IMG/VR virus record: IMGVR_UViG_3300019776_000980 | Span: 1-46,567 of that record | Strand: one strand, 5' to 3' | Length of the DNA stretch: 46,567 nucleotides | From: a virus | Part shown: positions 1 to 8,151 of the stretch, one piece after another | Position numbering within the stretch: position 1 is the stretch's first letter | How the letters are laid out: each line of letters begins with the position of its first letter | Notes under the pieces: model-generated | Databases searched by the model: none | The model's input: the letters and a program-made list of their open reading frames with translations, nothing else | What the model was told of the DNA's origin: nothing | Position numbers and translations under genes: made by a program

Positions 1-99
1 TAATCGGGCAAAAAGAAACGGGCACCCCTGGCCGGGCGCCCGCATTTCAATTCTTCATGAGCTACTAACTCACCACAAAGAAAATGAAATCTCACCAAA
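1..99. repeat. Left copy of the terminal direct repeat (circular join)
   Basis: These 99 bases are repeated exactly at the right end of the window (46469-46567). They hold the stop codon of the gene ending at 46471, a hairpin, and the start of the gene at 84. Exact end overlap of this length is how assemblers write a closed circle. The molecule is then about 46,468 bp and this sequence exists once. A true terminally redundant linear genome is the less likely alternative. Confidence 0.9.
19..42. terminator. Hairpin after the gene ending at the join
   Basis: CGGGC (19-23) pairs with GCCCG (38-42) and CCC (25-27) with GGG (34-36), with one A-C mismatch and a 6-base loop. It lies 15 bases after the stop codon at 1-3. 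No T-run follows, so it may act as an RNA-stabilising hairpin rather than an intrinsic terminator. The same hairpin is at 46487-46510. Confidence 0.5.
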
Positions 100-1067
100 T
101 CAACGTATCCACTTCGCAACGCGCTGCCGGTTCCTCGACGAAAGCCCTGAACCCCGATTTTATCACCATACCCGGTATGCCGGAGCCGTCGGCTCCTGAA
201 GAGCCGCAGCTGCTACAGGACTGGCTGAAGGATTCCCTGGAATACATGGCCAACACGTCAGCCATCGGGCTTGTGGAAGCCCGCAGAGTAAGTTCCCTGC
301 TTGCCCGGCCCGGCTTCACCCAACAGGCGGGTTTGCAACTGCAACAAGCCCTGATCTACTGCATCCAGCAGGCCGATGCCACCCGGATACTACAACTGAA
401 AAAGCGGATTGCCCAGCGTATTAATACTCACCCCCGGTTGTTCGTGCAGACCTACTTTGGCAATAGCCGGGCACAATCTTACTTAAGTTACATTTCTAGC
501 CCCTACCCAAACCGGGAGAAGCTAGAGCGGATCGATGCTGAATCGGAAGAAGCAGTAGCGGCCTGGCTGGACTTGTACAACCTGATTGATGTGGCCCTGT
601 TGGACGGGGAGAAGCTGCAACAGCAGATGCGCCGGGCCCTGCGCCGGCCGGGCACTACGGAGGCCGAAGATCAGGCCACGATTGCCCAGCACATGGAGCG
701 CTTTATGAAAGGCCACGCCGGGCAGGGTAGCCATAATATGATGGAAGCGGCTCGCCACCTCTACGAGATGCTGCTGGACGCAAAAGACCCCAAGCGCTTC
801 ATTGAACTGGTACTGCTCCAGTTCACTATGTCACAAAATACACCCAAAACCACAAACAGCGATACCGACTGCTCTTCCACGCTGATCGATGTTGACCGCA
901 TGAAGATGCTGGTGCAGCACATATATGTGGCTTACTCGCACGACGCTGCTCCAGAGACCATCTTTCGCCTCATCTCGGAAATCTATTGCCTCCTGCTACA
1001 TGCGCCTGAGCACAATACGTCCGTGGATGCGCTGCAACAACTGATGAACGACTATAACGCCAGTTAG
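84..1067 (+). CDS. Unknown 327-residue protein of the phage-like early region
   Basis: I do not recognise this family. The protein is soluble and mostly helical by composition, with no signal peptide or membrane segment. It has a Pro-rich N-terminal stretch (around residues 30-45) followed by Leu/Gln-rich helices. The start at 84 is the first ATG after the hairpin, preceded by an A-rich CACAAAGAAA stretch. On the circle it follows the gene ending at 46471 by about 80 bp, and it precedes the replication organiser and DnaB. An early-region accessory role is inferred from position only. Confidence 0.7.
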   Translation: MKSHQINVSTSQRAAGSSTKALNPDFITIPGMPEPSAPEEPQLLQDWLKDSLEYMANTSAIGLVEARRVSSLLARPGFTQQAGLQLQQALIYCIQQADATRILQLKKRIAQRINTHPRLFVQTYFGNSRAQSYLSYISSPYPNREKLERIDAESEEAVAAWLDLYNLIDVALLDGEKLQQQMRRALRRPGTTEAEDQATIAQHMERFMKGHAGQGSHNMMEAARHLYEMLLDAKDPKRFIELVLLQFTMSQNTPKTTNSDTDCSSTLIDVDRMKMLVQHIYVAYSHDAAPETIFRLISEIYCLLLHAPEHNTSVDALQQLMNDYNAS

Positions 1068-1290
1068 CCTATCATGCTTGCTCCTAGAGGTCGCCAATGT
1101 ATGGCCTCTTATGTCTTGCGCTTCGCCTTGTGGACACCGCTTAATTCCTGAAGACGTTCAGTTAAGAAGACAATTATTCTCGCCGATCCTCTTTCTATAG
1201 TTCAATTTCCTGCGGTAACAGGACTGACGACTTTCTTACTCTTGGTCCCGCAGCTGGCCCTCCGTCAGCCGTGTGCCTATTGCCTGCTCC

Positions 1291-2220
1291 ATGTCCATTA
1301 ATAACCGAGCACTCATTGTTCCACCTGAAGTATTGGCTTTGTCAAGCGACATTGTCACTTGGGCTGCTCGCTTGGTTTTATCTGAGATAATTGATCTCTA
1401 CAAGCCTCACAATAAAGTTTTTGCTAGGGATGATCACTTTAGCAAACGGTGTATACTATCAATGCGGTCAGTAAGCGATGCTATTAAGCAACTAGCTGAT
1501 GCAGGACTCATTCAGCGAGTTGTAGATCAAAAAAAACCGGAATCCTGCCGACGTACAATCACGCCGACGGTACCAGGTATGGTTTACCCAGCCCCTACTG
1601 CTGCTAATTACTCGTCTCTAGAAAACAAAGAAAATGAGATACCTCTCGCAAAATCTGCGAGAGGTACGGACAACCTCTCGCAGATTTTGCGAGAGGCTCC
1701 CGCAAAATCTGCGAGAGAGCTCCCGCAAAATCTGCGGGAGCCTCTCGCAAAATCTGCGAGTATAAATAACAGTTTAAATACAAGGGTAAATATCAAGGAA
1801 GAACCTATACCTACCGCGGCTTCGCCGGCGGGTGGTGGCGAGTCTTCTTTGCAGGGTGAGGAGCTGGCCGCTGAACAGAAGAAGATTCAGGAGCGCTTTG
1901 CCAAATGGCAGACCTGGGCAAAGGAGAATGCCCCGCAGGTGTTGAAAATGAAAGTGCCGCTAACGGCCGACAAATTCAACGACCTGCGCGCCAAGTGGGG
2001 TGTGACCCTGCTGCAGGAAGTGTTTTCGGACATGGACAACTGGGCGCCGCTGCTCACCAAAAACCGCAACGCGTGGAAAACCGCCGACACCTGGTGCCGG
2101 AAACGGAAAGAACAGCCTCTGCCACAAAAGGGAAAAATAACCCAGGGCATCACCCCGACCCGGACTTCCGATAGTCTGGCGGATAAGATTCACGGCCAAC
2201 AAACCAAAGTCATCGAATGA
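1291..2220 (+). CDS. Phage replication organiser (DnaD/O-like) with an origin inside its gene
   Basis: The N-terminal half (about residues 1-100) reads as a winged-helix replication protein: SINNRALIVPPEVL, then a helix-turn-helix-like stretch with SMRSVSDAIKQLADAGLIQR. The C-terminal part (about residues 190-309) is a separate helical domain ending in basic TWCRKRKE. A 40-residue linker of repeating LAKSAR/LREP motifs lies between them and is dictated by the palindrome array in the DNA (1641-1760). The stop overlaps the DnaB start (ATGA at 2217), so the two are probably translationally coupled, as expected for an origin-binding protein and the helicase it loads. A GTG at 1273 would add six residues; the ATG at 1291 is preferred. 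Confidence 0.75.
   Translation: MSINNRALIVPPEVLALSSDIVTWAARLVLSEIIDLYKPHNKVFARDDHFSKRCILSMRSVSDAIKQLADAGLIQRVVDQKKPESCRRTITPTVPGMVYPAPTAANYSSLENKENEIPLAKSARGTDNLSQILREAPAKSARELPQNLREPLAKSASINNSLNTRVNIKEEPIPTAASPAGGGESSLQGEELAAEQKKIQERFAKWQTWAKENAPQVLKMKVPLTADKFNDLRAKWGVTLLQEVFSDMDNWAPLLTKNRNAWKTADTWCRKRKEQPLPQKGKITQGITPTRTSDSLADKIHGQQTKVIE
1641..1800. other. Candidate phage-type replication origin inside the initiator gene
   Basis: Five inverted-repeat units share the core CTCGCA-AAATC-TGCGAG or close variants: 1641-1665 (10-bp arms), 1673-1696 (spacer inverted), 1697-1717, 1719-1741 and 1744-1760. Spacer centres are near 1653, 1685, 1707, 1730 and 1752. The spacings of 32, 22, 23 and 22 bp are close to whole turns of the helix. 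An AT-rich stretch follows directly (1761-1800, with TATAAATAA and TTTAAATA), as expected of an unwinding element. The plan matches lambda, where origin iterons and an AT-rich region lie inside gene O. Binding by the host gene's product is inferred. Confidence 0.7.
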
Positions 2221-3665
2221 AAACGCCCCAACGCACCGAAACGCTGCCCCCGCCCAGTGATAGCAAACTGGAGGCGTCCTTTCTCGGCGCCATGCTGCTG
2301 GAGAAATCCGGTTTGCAGGCCGGTATGTCCCTGTTCCGTAGCAACCACGAGGTTTTCTACGAGGATAAGCACCAGTATATCTTCCAGGCTATCTGCAAAC
2401 TCTACAACGTCGGCCAGGCGGTGGATATCCTCACCGTTACCCACCAGCTGAAGGCCGACGGCCGCCTGGATCAGGTCGGGGGCCCGCACTACGTCGCCCA
2501 GCTTACCTTCTCGGTGAACGGGGCCGCCAACCTGCAGACCCACGGCGTATTCCTGATGGAGCTGTACTCCAAACGGAAGATGGCCGATGTGGCCCGCCGG
2601 ATCCTGGCCAAGGCGTATACCCCGACCTACGACGCCCACCAGCTGATCAGTGACTCCTACACGGAGATGAACACCCTGCATGACGTGCTCCAGATCAAGC
2701 GGCCCAAGTTCGTATGGGAGCTGCTGGACGAGACGGTGGACAAAATCGAATACGCCGCGCAGCAGCCGGGCGGCCTGACCGGCGTTACCAGCGGGCTTAC
2801 GACCGTTGACCGGATTACCGGCGGCTGGCAGGCCCCCGACCTGATCATCATCGCGGCCCGTCCGTCGATGGGCAAAACCACCTGGGCCCTGTACATGGCC
2901 CGGGCCGCCGCGTCTATCGGCTTGCCCGGCGTATTTTTCTCACTGGAGATGAGCGATGTGCAGCTGATCACCAAGATGATCGGTACCCTCACCAGCTACT
3001 CGACGAGCCGCCTGACGCGGGGCGACTTTCGCGGCGGCCTGGATGAGGCCCGTACGATCCGGCCCAAAGCCGAGCTGCTGCGCCACCTGCCCATGCTCAT
3101 CGACCAAACCCCGGGGCTTTCCATTGGCGAGTTCCGGGCGAAAGCCACCAAGCTCAAAGCTGAGCACAATATCCGGTGGATCGTGGTAGACTACCTCCAG
3201 CTGATGAGTGGCGACCGGAACGGCGGCAGCCGCGAGCAGGAGGTGGCCAGCATCTCGCGGGCCCTGAAGGAAGTGGCCAAAGAGCTGAACGTGCCAGTAC
3301 TGGCCCTCTCCCAGCTGAGCCGGGAGGTAGCCAAGCGCGACGGGGAGAAGGAGCCGGTACTTTCCGACCTGCGCGAATCCGGCTCCATCGAGCAGGATGC
3401 CGACGTGGTAGCCTTCGTGCACCGCCCGGAGTACTACAAGATCATGGAAGATGCGATGGGCGTTTCCACTGCCAACACCACCAAGATCATTTTCGCCAAG
3501 CACCGCAACGGCCCGCTGGAAGATGTAGTACTGTTCTCGGACCTGCGCTACGGCCGCTACGAGGATATGAACCAAGCCCCGGCGGCGTTAGAATACAGCA
3601 GCCCTACCCGCATCCTCGGTGCCGCAGCTCCCAGCACGTCGGATGATGATCAGGACCCGTTCTAG
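2217..3665 (+). CDS. dnaB: Replicative DNA helicase, DnaB family
   Basis: This hexameric 5'-3' helicase would unwind DNA at the fork and contact primase. The N-terminal DnaB domain covers about residues 14-120 (SKLEASFLGAMLL). The RecA-like domain covers about 185-450, with Walker A ARPSMGKTT (K220), Walker B IVVDYLQLM (D325), and a sensor/linker segment LSQLSREVAKR followed by LSDLRESGSIEQDADVV. At 482 residues it is full length. It is coupled to the upstream organiser by an ATGA overlap. Carrying its own DnaB makes this replicon less dependent on the host helicase and marks the phage-type replication module. Confidence 0.97.
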   Translation: MKTPQRTETLPPPSDSKLEASFLGAMLLEKSGLQAGMSLFRSNHEVFYEDKHQYIFQAICKLYNVGQAVDILTVTHQLKADGRLDQVGGPHYVAQLTFSVNGAANLQTHGVFLMELYSKRKMADVARRILAKAYTPTYDAHQLISDSYTEMNTLHDVLQIKRPKFVWELLDETVDKIEYAAQQPGGLTGVTSGLTTVDRITGGWQAPDLIIIAARPSMGKTTWALYMARAAASIGLPGVFFSLEMSDVQLITKMIGTLTSYSTSRLTRGDFRGGLDEARTIRPKAELLRHLPMLIDQTPGLSIGEFRAKATKLKAEHNIRWIVVDYLQLMSGDRNGGSREQEVASISRALKEVAKELNVPVLALSQLSREVAKRDGEKEPVLSDLRESGSIEQDADVVAFVHRPEYYKIMEDAMGVSTANTTKIIFAKHRNGPLEDVVLFSDLRYGRYEDMNQAPAALEYSSPTRILGAAAPSTSDDDQDPF

Positions 3666-3719
3666 CCCGATACCTATCTCATTTTCACCCATTCCATTTA
3701 CTTCTAACTACCTCCTATC

Positions 3720-4082
3720 ATGGCCACCACGAACCTCGATTACCTGACCCGCCTGCAGAATGTACTGATCGAAACCAAGCAGGAGTACGACGTTTTACAG
3801 TACATCTCCATCGACGGCATGGTGGATGTCACGGTCAGCTCGGTAAAGCGCACGGTGAAAATCGCTATCCAGCCCGGCCCGGCCGTGTCGGTTTTTACCG
3901 AGTTGTCCCAGGCCGTGTACCAGCGCATTCTGGAACTGGAAAAGGAGCTGGCTTCGGTCATTGAGGAATACCAGGAAGAGATTGGGGCCGATCATCCAAT
4001 GATCATTATGGCCCGCGCCCTGGCCAACGGGGAATCTGTCGCTGCTCAGTCTACCGCCCCCACCTCCCGGACCGCCGCGTAG
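3720..4082 (+). CDS. Unknown 120-residue protein downstream of dnaB
   Basis: I do not recognise this family. A mixed alpha/beta first half (about residues 25-65, strands around YISIDGMVDVTVSS and TVKIAIQPG) is followed by an amphipathic, Glu-rich helix (about 65-95) and a low-complexity Ala/Ser/Thr tail. It starts 54 bp after dnaB on the same strand and is probably cotranscribed. A role in replication or recombination is inferred from position only. Confidence 0.7.
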   Translation: MATTNLDYLTRLQNVLIETKQEYDVLQYISIDGMVDVTVSSVKRTVKIAIQPGPAVSVFTELSQAVYQRILELEKELASVIEEYQEEIGADHPMIIMARALANGESVAAQSTAPTSRTAA

Positions 4083-4124
4083 GCCCCGTTGCCCTCTTCC
4101 GCTCACTTCATCTTCTTTCTGGCC

Positions 4125-4994
4125 ATGCGTTACCGTATCCTGGAACCCCTACAAGCCGACGACACGTTGGCGCAACTTTTCAATACCTACCTCCGCGGCC
4201 TCTCCACCTACGAAATCGTAACGGTACCCCGCGAAACCATGCGCGAGTACCAACAGGAGATGAAGCAGGAACTGGAGGCAGAAGCCATAGACACACCTTC
4301 GTCCCTCATCGACCGTTCCCTGCGCTACTATGAACTGGTGGTACTGCGCAACTCCCTGCATGGGTTGCACCGCAACGTAGTGCATGCGCTGGGCACGCTG
4401 CATAGGTTCTTCACCACCTACGAGGGCGACCTGAAACGCTTCGCCATTGAGAACCGGATCAGGTCGCTGCAGGAGTATGGCGACGGGGAAGATGGTGACT
4501 GGGAGTGGAGCGGCGAGGGCGACAAGGATGATACCGCCACCTGGAAGCCGACCTACAAGGACGATCCGGAAAGCATCCGCCCCTACTCGCTGCATCAGGA
4601 GCTGGCCGGCTGCTTCGATGGATATGACGGCCGGGAAGAGTACATCGGAACCAGTTCGCCGGCCCACTTCGAAATGTTCAGCCAGATCGTAGCTACTCAG
4701 ACCGAGCTGTCTTTCCGTCGGATCATGGGCTCGCGGCTGGGGGAAGATATTCCGGTATACCGGGCAGAACCGGGGGGAGAGCTTGCCCCGCTGTCCTTGG
4801 CCGATCAGATAGAGCATGAGCTGAACGAGGATCTGGCCAACGCCCGAATCGTCGAGCGCTTCAACGGGGTGCTGATCCTGGGCGAAGATGTACTGAAGCT
4901 GTATCAGTCGATGGATCAGAACCAGGTAGAGCCCTACCGTAAGCTCCAGGCGTTATTGCAATGGATGCTGGAGGCTTCCCTACGCATGCCGTAA
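4125..4994 (+). CDS. Unknown 289-residue protein at the end of the replication operon
   Basis: No family is recognised. The protein is acidic, with helical segments on both sides of a very acidic insert (about residues 125-150, DGEDGDWEWSGEGDKDD). The frame is open from a TTG at 4089, but the ATG at 4125 gives a natural N-terminus (MRYRILEPLQ) and is preferred. A hairpin follows 10 bp after the stop (5005-5025), so it is probably the last gene of the operon that starts with the replication organiser. Confidence 0.65.
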   Translation: MRYRILEPLQADDTLAQLFNTYLRGLSTYEIVTVPRETMREYQQEMKQELEAEAIDTPSSLIDRSLRYYELVVLRNSLHGLHRNVVHALGTLHRFFTTYEGDLKRFAIENRIRSLQEYGDGEDGDWEWSGEGDKDDTATWKPTYKDDPESIRPYSLHQELAGCFDGYDGREEYIGTSSPAHFEMFSQIVATQTELSFRRIMGSRLGEDIPVYRAEPGGELAPLSLADQIEHELNEDLANARIVERFNGVLILGEDVLKLYQSMDQNQVEPYRKLQALLQWMLEASLRMP

Positions 4995-5548
4995 CACCGG
5001 CCCCGGGATGGTGCAGCACCGTCCCAAGGGAAGATAACAGCCTGTAGTAGGGGGCCAGCGTCGGATTTCAGAGTAGGTAACGCCCGCCGATGGCGCCGCC
5101 ACGAAGTAGAGCACGAGTTAGCATACACCATATGGGCCACTTTCGGACGCTGCGTCGGCTTCCGGAAGTGGCCCCTGTTGTTGGGCAATAGTAATCCCGC
5201 CTCAGTAGCCATAAACGCCTGTTTGGGCGGCATAGCGCCGGTACGTCGGATACTGGCCACCGCCTTAACCACCAAAGTCGGGAATCCTGACCTTGCCCCA
5301 AACACCCCACGGCCTCGCTCGCGCACCCTGCCATTTCGCCCCAGCACCACCGAGGCCGCCGTTACTTTTCGTTACCTGTTTACCAGATCGGCCGAAGCCT
5401 ACCCGTATTTTTTCTACCCGCCGGCCCGGCTTCTCCCAGCATTCTGCCCAATCTCAGACCGTTTCTCAGCAATTACGACGATATATCGTATCATTATGCC
5501 GTAAATTGCGACAATTAATCACCCACCCCGAATACCCCTTCTTCCGGT
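4995..5548. other. Non-coding gap with two hairpins and a regulatory element
   Basis: No convincing gene is seen. A hairpin at 5005-5025 (GGGATGGTG-CAG-CACCGTCCC) without a T-run may end the upstream operon. A larger inverted repeat pairs 5134-5147 with 5161-5174 (13 of 14 bases, 13-base loop). The right end holds the composite regulatory element at 5478-5512. Open frames on the reverse strand here are arginine- and serine-rich without domain-like character and look like chance. Confidence 0.5.
5478..5512 (+). promoter_or_regulatory. Composite late-region element before the terminase-like operon
   Basis: A perfect 12-bp palindrome ACGATATATCGT (5478-5489), an 8-bp spacer, then GCCGTAAATTGCGAC (5498-5512), a degenerate form of GCCGTAATTTACGGC. 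The second box ends 36 bp before the ATG at 5549. The same two boxes with the same 8-bp spacer occur at 8094-8128 and, reversed, at 17939-17973. A shared activator or repressor site, or a phage-specific promoter, is inferred. Confidence 0.6.
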
Positions 5549-6226
5549 ATGTCAACCCCAACTCCTGCCGCTGCCTTATCCCGCCGCAAAAAGCGCTTTG
5601 TTGAACTCTTCGCCGAAAGTGGGCAGGCGGTTTCGTCCGTTGAGAAGGCCGGCTACAGCCCGCGCCGGTCGGCTGAAATAGCCAAAGAGTTTCTGAAGGA
5701 TCCGGCCATTATCGCGGCCGTCGAGCAGCGCACCCGCCTGGCCAGCATCACCCGGCCCGAAGCCCTGATGCGTCTGACCCAGATCGGCCGCGGCAGCATG
5801 CAGTCTTTCCTGGAGGTGGTGAGCACCCCAGCCGGCGAGCAGGTCCGCATCAACCTCACCACCGAAGAGGCCCAGCAGAACCTGCACCTGATCAAGTCGG
5901 TAACCCAGCAGCGCTACACGATGCAAACCGCCGAGGGGCCGGTGGATGTAGTGGAAACCGGCGTAGAGCTGCACTGCGCTATGACGGCCATTGATCATAT
6001 CCTGCACCTGCTCGGGGAGTACCCAGCCCAGAAATACGACTACACCACCAACGGGCAACCCATCAACACGGTGCTGGACATCGGCCGCGTCGCCCAGCAG
6101 CTGGGCATTACCGACGAGGACGTGGCCCGCTTCGTTATGGCCGTCAACTCAGCCGCGCAGTCCTTGCCGTCGGAGAGTAGCCCCGACACGTCGGAAACTG
6201 CTGCTCCTGCCGCCGCTGCCGCCTAG
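5549..6226 (+). CDS. Small terminase subunit-like protein (first of a tandem pair)
   Basis: The N-terminal 70 residues have the terminase small-subunit pattern, a helix-turn-helix region with KKRFVELFAESGQAVSSVEKAGYS and then EFLKDPAIIAAVEQR. In phages this domain recognises packaging sites on viral DNA and feeds it to the large subunit. The remainder (about residues 75-225) is helical with an Ala-rich tail. The composite regulatory element lies just upstream, and a second protein of the same type follows 50 bp later. No large terminase is present in the window, so a packaging role here would need a partner from elsewhere; use as a DNA-binding regulator is the alternative. Confidence 0.7.
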   Translation: MSTPTPAAALSRRKKRFVELFAESGQAVSSVEKAGYSPRRSAEIAKEFLKDPAIIAAVEQRTRLASITRPEALMRLTQIGRGSMQSFLEVVSTPAGEQVRINLTTEEAQQNLHLIKSVTQQRYTMQTAEGPVDVVETGVELHCAMTAIDHILHLLGEYPAQKYDYTTNGQPINTVLDIGRVAQQLGITDEDVARFVMAVNSAAQSLPSESSPDTSETAAPAAAAA

Positions 6227-6276
6227 CAGCGGCTTTTTCCGCTTATCTACTTGCCGATTATTACCCCCTGCCCCTG

Positions 6277-7062
6277 ATGGCTACCCAGCAGCCCCTACCG
6301 TCTGAGCTACCCGCCGATACCAAGCCCCTGACCCAGCAGCAGCAACGGTTTGTGGAAGAGTATGCCCAGCACTGGAAGGGAGCCCAGGCCGCCCGCGAGG
6401 CCAACTACAGCGCTGCCCGCGCCAAACAGACTGCCCGCGACCTGTTGAAGGATGAGCGGATTCTGGCCGCCATCAAGGCCCGGGCTATCGAGCTGGGCAT
6501 GAGCCAGGAGGAGGCCACGGTACGCATGAGCCAGTGGGGCCGGGCCTCCATTGAGGATGTGATGGAGAAGGTGGTAGTAGAGTACACCCCTCGCATCCAC
6601 AAGCCCCTGCGGGAAATCGTCGCCGAGTTCAAAGAGCAGATGGAGTTTGAGCAGGAGTTTGCCATTGCGGCCGAAGCCCTCATAACCGATAAGAAGTCGC
6701 AGACGAAGTTTCGGAAAAAGCAGGCCGTCATTCACGCCCTGCGCAAGGTCGAGCTGCTGCGCATGGAAATGGAACTGGCCCGTAAGCCCGATGCCAAACG
6801 CTGGGTAAGTGGCGAGACGATTCCGAAAGAGGAAGTTCGCCTGAGCCTGGTGAAGGTGCTGGAGGCCAAAGCCGGCGGCCTGATCAAGAAGATCACCCCT
6901 ACCCGCTATGGGCTGTCGGTAGAGCTGCACGACGCCAAGGATGCCACTACGACCATGCTCAAGGTGCTGGGCGCCTTCGCTCCGGTAAAAGTAGACCACA
7001 CCACCAACGGCAACGATATGCCCGGCTCCAACATCATGATGCCCGACAATGGCCGCGACTGA
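6277..7062 (+). CDS. Small terminase subunit-like protein (second of a tandem pair)
   Basis: Residues about 15-75 repeat the terminase small-subunit pattern of the preceding gene: LTQQQQRFVEEYAQHWKGAQ, the AAREANYS turn, then LLKDERILAAIKARA. The middle (about 85-185) is a charged helical region, perhaps coiled coil. The tails of both proteins share a KVDHTTNG/YDYTTNG-type motif before the C-terminus, which supports an old duplication. The last bases overlap the next gene (ATG at 7049). As with its neighbour, the matching large subunit is missing. Confidence 0.7.
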   Translation: MATQQPLPSELPADTKPLTQQQQRFVEEYAQHWKGAQAAREANYSAARAKQTARDLLKDERILAAIKARAIELGMSQEEATVRMSQWGRASIEDVMEKVVVEYTPRIHKPLREIVAEFKEQMEFEQEFAIAAEALITDKKSQTKFRKKQAVIHALRKVELLRMEMELARKPDAKRWVSGETIPKEEVRLSLVKVLEAKAGGLIKKITPTRYGLSVELHDAKDATTTMLKVLGAFAPVKVDHTTNGNDMPGSNIMMPDNGRD

Positions 7063-7351
7063 TCTGCTGGATGACTGGGCCTGCGCAGCCCGCTGGGCGG
7101 TAGAAGATGAAGTGGCCGCCGGCATCGCCGAAGCTTACCGGGCCGTCACGTCGTCGGTGCTGGCCGCCGACGCCCGCCTCAACGAACAGGAAGCCCTTCT
7201 GCACGCCGGCTTCTTCGATCAGTACGAACAATGGCTGTTCTGCCAGTATGGCGACCGGCGCAACGGCGGCGAAGGGCTGGGGCCCTGGGGCAGCCGCCAC
7301 GTTCGGGAAATGCTCTCCCCTGGCTGGCACGGCTGGCATAGCAAATCATAA
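7049..7351 (+). CDS. Unknown 100-residue protein overlapping the terminase-like gene
   Basis: It starts inside the upstream gene (14-bp overlap), which suggests coupled translation. The protein is acidic and helical, rich in Ala and Trp, with a Gly/Trp/His-rich C-terminus (SPGWHGWHS). No family is recognised. Small proteins of this kind are common in phage packaging regions. Confidence 0.65.
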   Translation: MAATDLLDDWACAARWAVEDEVAAGIAEAYRAVTSSVLAADARLNEQEALLHAGFFDQYEQWLFCQYGDRRNGGEGLGPWGSRHVREMLSPGWHGWHSKS

Positions 7352-7355
7352 TTCC

Positions 7356-7688
7356 ATGAGCCACACGCAACCCAACGACCTCACCCCGGCTGTTCACCAG
7401 GCCGACCACTTCCACCCCGGCTATCAGGCGGTGCACCGCTGGTTCGGCCTGAGCTACGCTAACTACCTCATCATGCCCCGCGCGCAGCTCCAGTCGATGC
7501 CGGAAGGATGGCAGCAGCGCTTTTCCTCCTGCCTGCAGGAGTTCAGGGCGGCCTTTGCCGGCAGCGAGCAGGCCCGCAGCTACCAGGTGCGGGCAGTTGA
7601 CGCAGAAGGCTGTTATGTCAAGGATCCGGTACCGCACTACGATGGCGGCCGTGCCCTTCTTCCGATCAACCGTGCTGGCCATGAGTAA
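7356..7688 (+). CDS. Unknown 110-residue phage-type protein
   Basis: The ATG at 7356 lies 5 bp after the previous stop; the frame is open further upstream but overlaps the previous gene. A conserved-looking core reads WFGLSYANYLIMPRAQLQSM followed by PEGWQQRFSSCLQEF. I associate this pattern with short uncharacterised proteins of phages and prophages, but give it no function. The C-terminus is charged and probably flexible. Confidence 0.65.
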   Translation: MSHTQPNDLTPAVHQADHFHPGYQAVHRWFGLSYANYLIMPRAQLQSMPEGWQQRFSSCLQEFRAAFAGSEQARSYQVRAVDAEGCYVKDPVPHYDGGRALLPINRAGHE

Positions 7689-7755
7689 CCAGCGCATCCA
7701 TCGGCTACTGCCGGCGCGCGGGACCGTATTCCGTGCGGCCCTGCCTGTCGAATAA
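7681..7755 (+). CDS. Possible 24-residue protein
   Basis: An ATG overlaps the previous stop region and opens a short basic reading frame (MSNQRIHRLLPARG...) ending at 7755. Only the overlap and position between two phage-type genes support it. It could equally be chance. Confidence 0.25.
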   Translation: MSNQRIHRLLPARGTVFRAALPVE

Positions 7756-7790
7756 GCTTTTCAGCGTTTCCCCACCTGCACGCTTCTACA

Positions 7791-7955
7791 ATGAACATTT
7801 CCGCATCACCCCGTAAGCGTCTGGCCACTCGGCGGCGCCAACAACGTCTGGCGGCCCTGGCCGGCCACACCGACCGCCTGTTTGCCTTCTACGCCAAGGC
7901 CTATGCCGAGCGGCCCCGCTACGTCATGCCGCAACGGGCGCTGCTTCAGTACTGA
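7791..7955 (+). CDS. Small basic phage-type protein, 54 residues
   Basis: The frame encodes a very basic N-terminus (SPRKRLATRRRQQRLAAL) followed by an aromatic helix (RLFAFYAKAYAERPRY). It sits between a phage-type gene and a strong terminator 24 bp after the stop, which supports it as the last gene of the terminase-like operon. A nucleic-acid-binding role is possible from charge alone. Confidence 0.5.
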   Translation: MNISASPRKRLATRRRQQRLAALAGHTDRLFAFYAKAYAERPRYVMPQRALLQY

Positions 7956-7978
7956 GCAGCCGCACTTTCTTCCATCAA

Positions 7979-8006
7979 GCCTCCCTCGCCCCAAGGAGGC
8001 TTTTTT
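7979..8006 (+). terminator. Rho-independent terminator ending the terminase-like operon
   Basis: GCCTCC (7979-7984) pairs with GGAGGC (7995-8000) around a 10-base loop and is followed by six T residues (8001-8006). It separates the small-terminase operon from the tape measure gene, which has its own regulatory element. Confidence 0.85.
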
Positions 8007-8093
8007 ATGCCCGTTTACGATGGGTATAGCACATAACCGGCCGCAATCACCCCTCTTTAAGCAGGCTAAGGGTCACTTTTATAACGAAACTAT

Positions 8094-8128
8094 ACGTTAT
8101 ATCTTCTCTTAATATCGTAATTTACGGT
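8094..8128 (+). promoter_or_regulatory. Composite late-region element before the tape measure gene
   Basis: ACGTTATATCTT (8094-8105), an 8-bp spacer, then ATCGTAATTTACGGT (8114-8128), which contains the inverted repeat CGTAA-T-TTACG. The first box matches the palindrome at 5478 in 10 of 12 positions and the spacing is identical. The second box ends 23 bp before the ATG at 8152. Confidence 0.65.
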
Positions 8129-8151
8129 CATTAACATCAACCCAGAGCACG

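Noticed and set aside
1-99. End repeat as a phage direct terminal repeat
   Set aside because: It contains part of a gene end and start that read smoothly across the join, and large terminase is missing; assembly overlap of a circle is simpler.
4934-5350. Reverse-strand reading frame of 138 codons in the gap before the terminase-like operon
   Set aside because: It is rich in Arg, Ser and Cys with no domain-like pattern, overlaps the end of the previous gene, and spans two hairpins. It looks like chance reading in GC-rich DNA.
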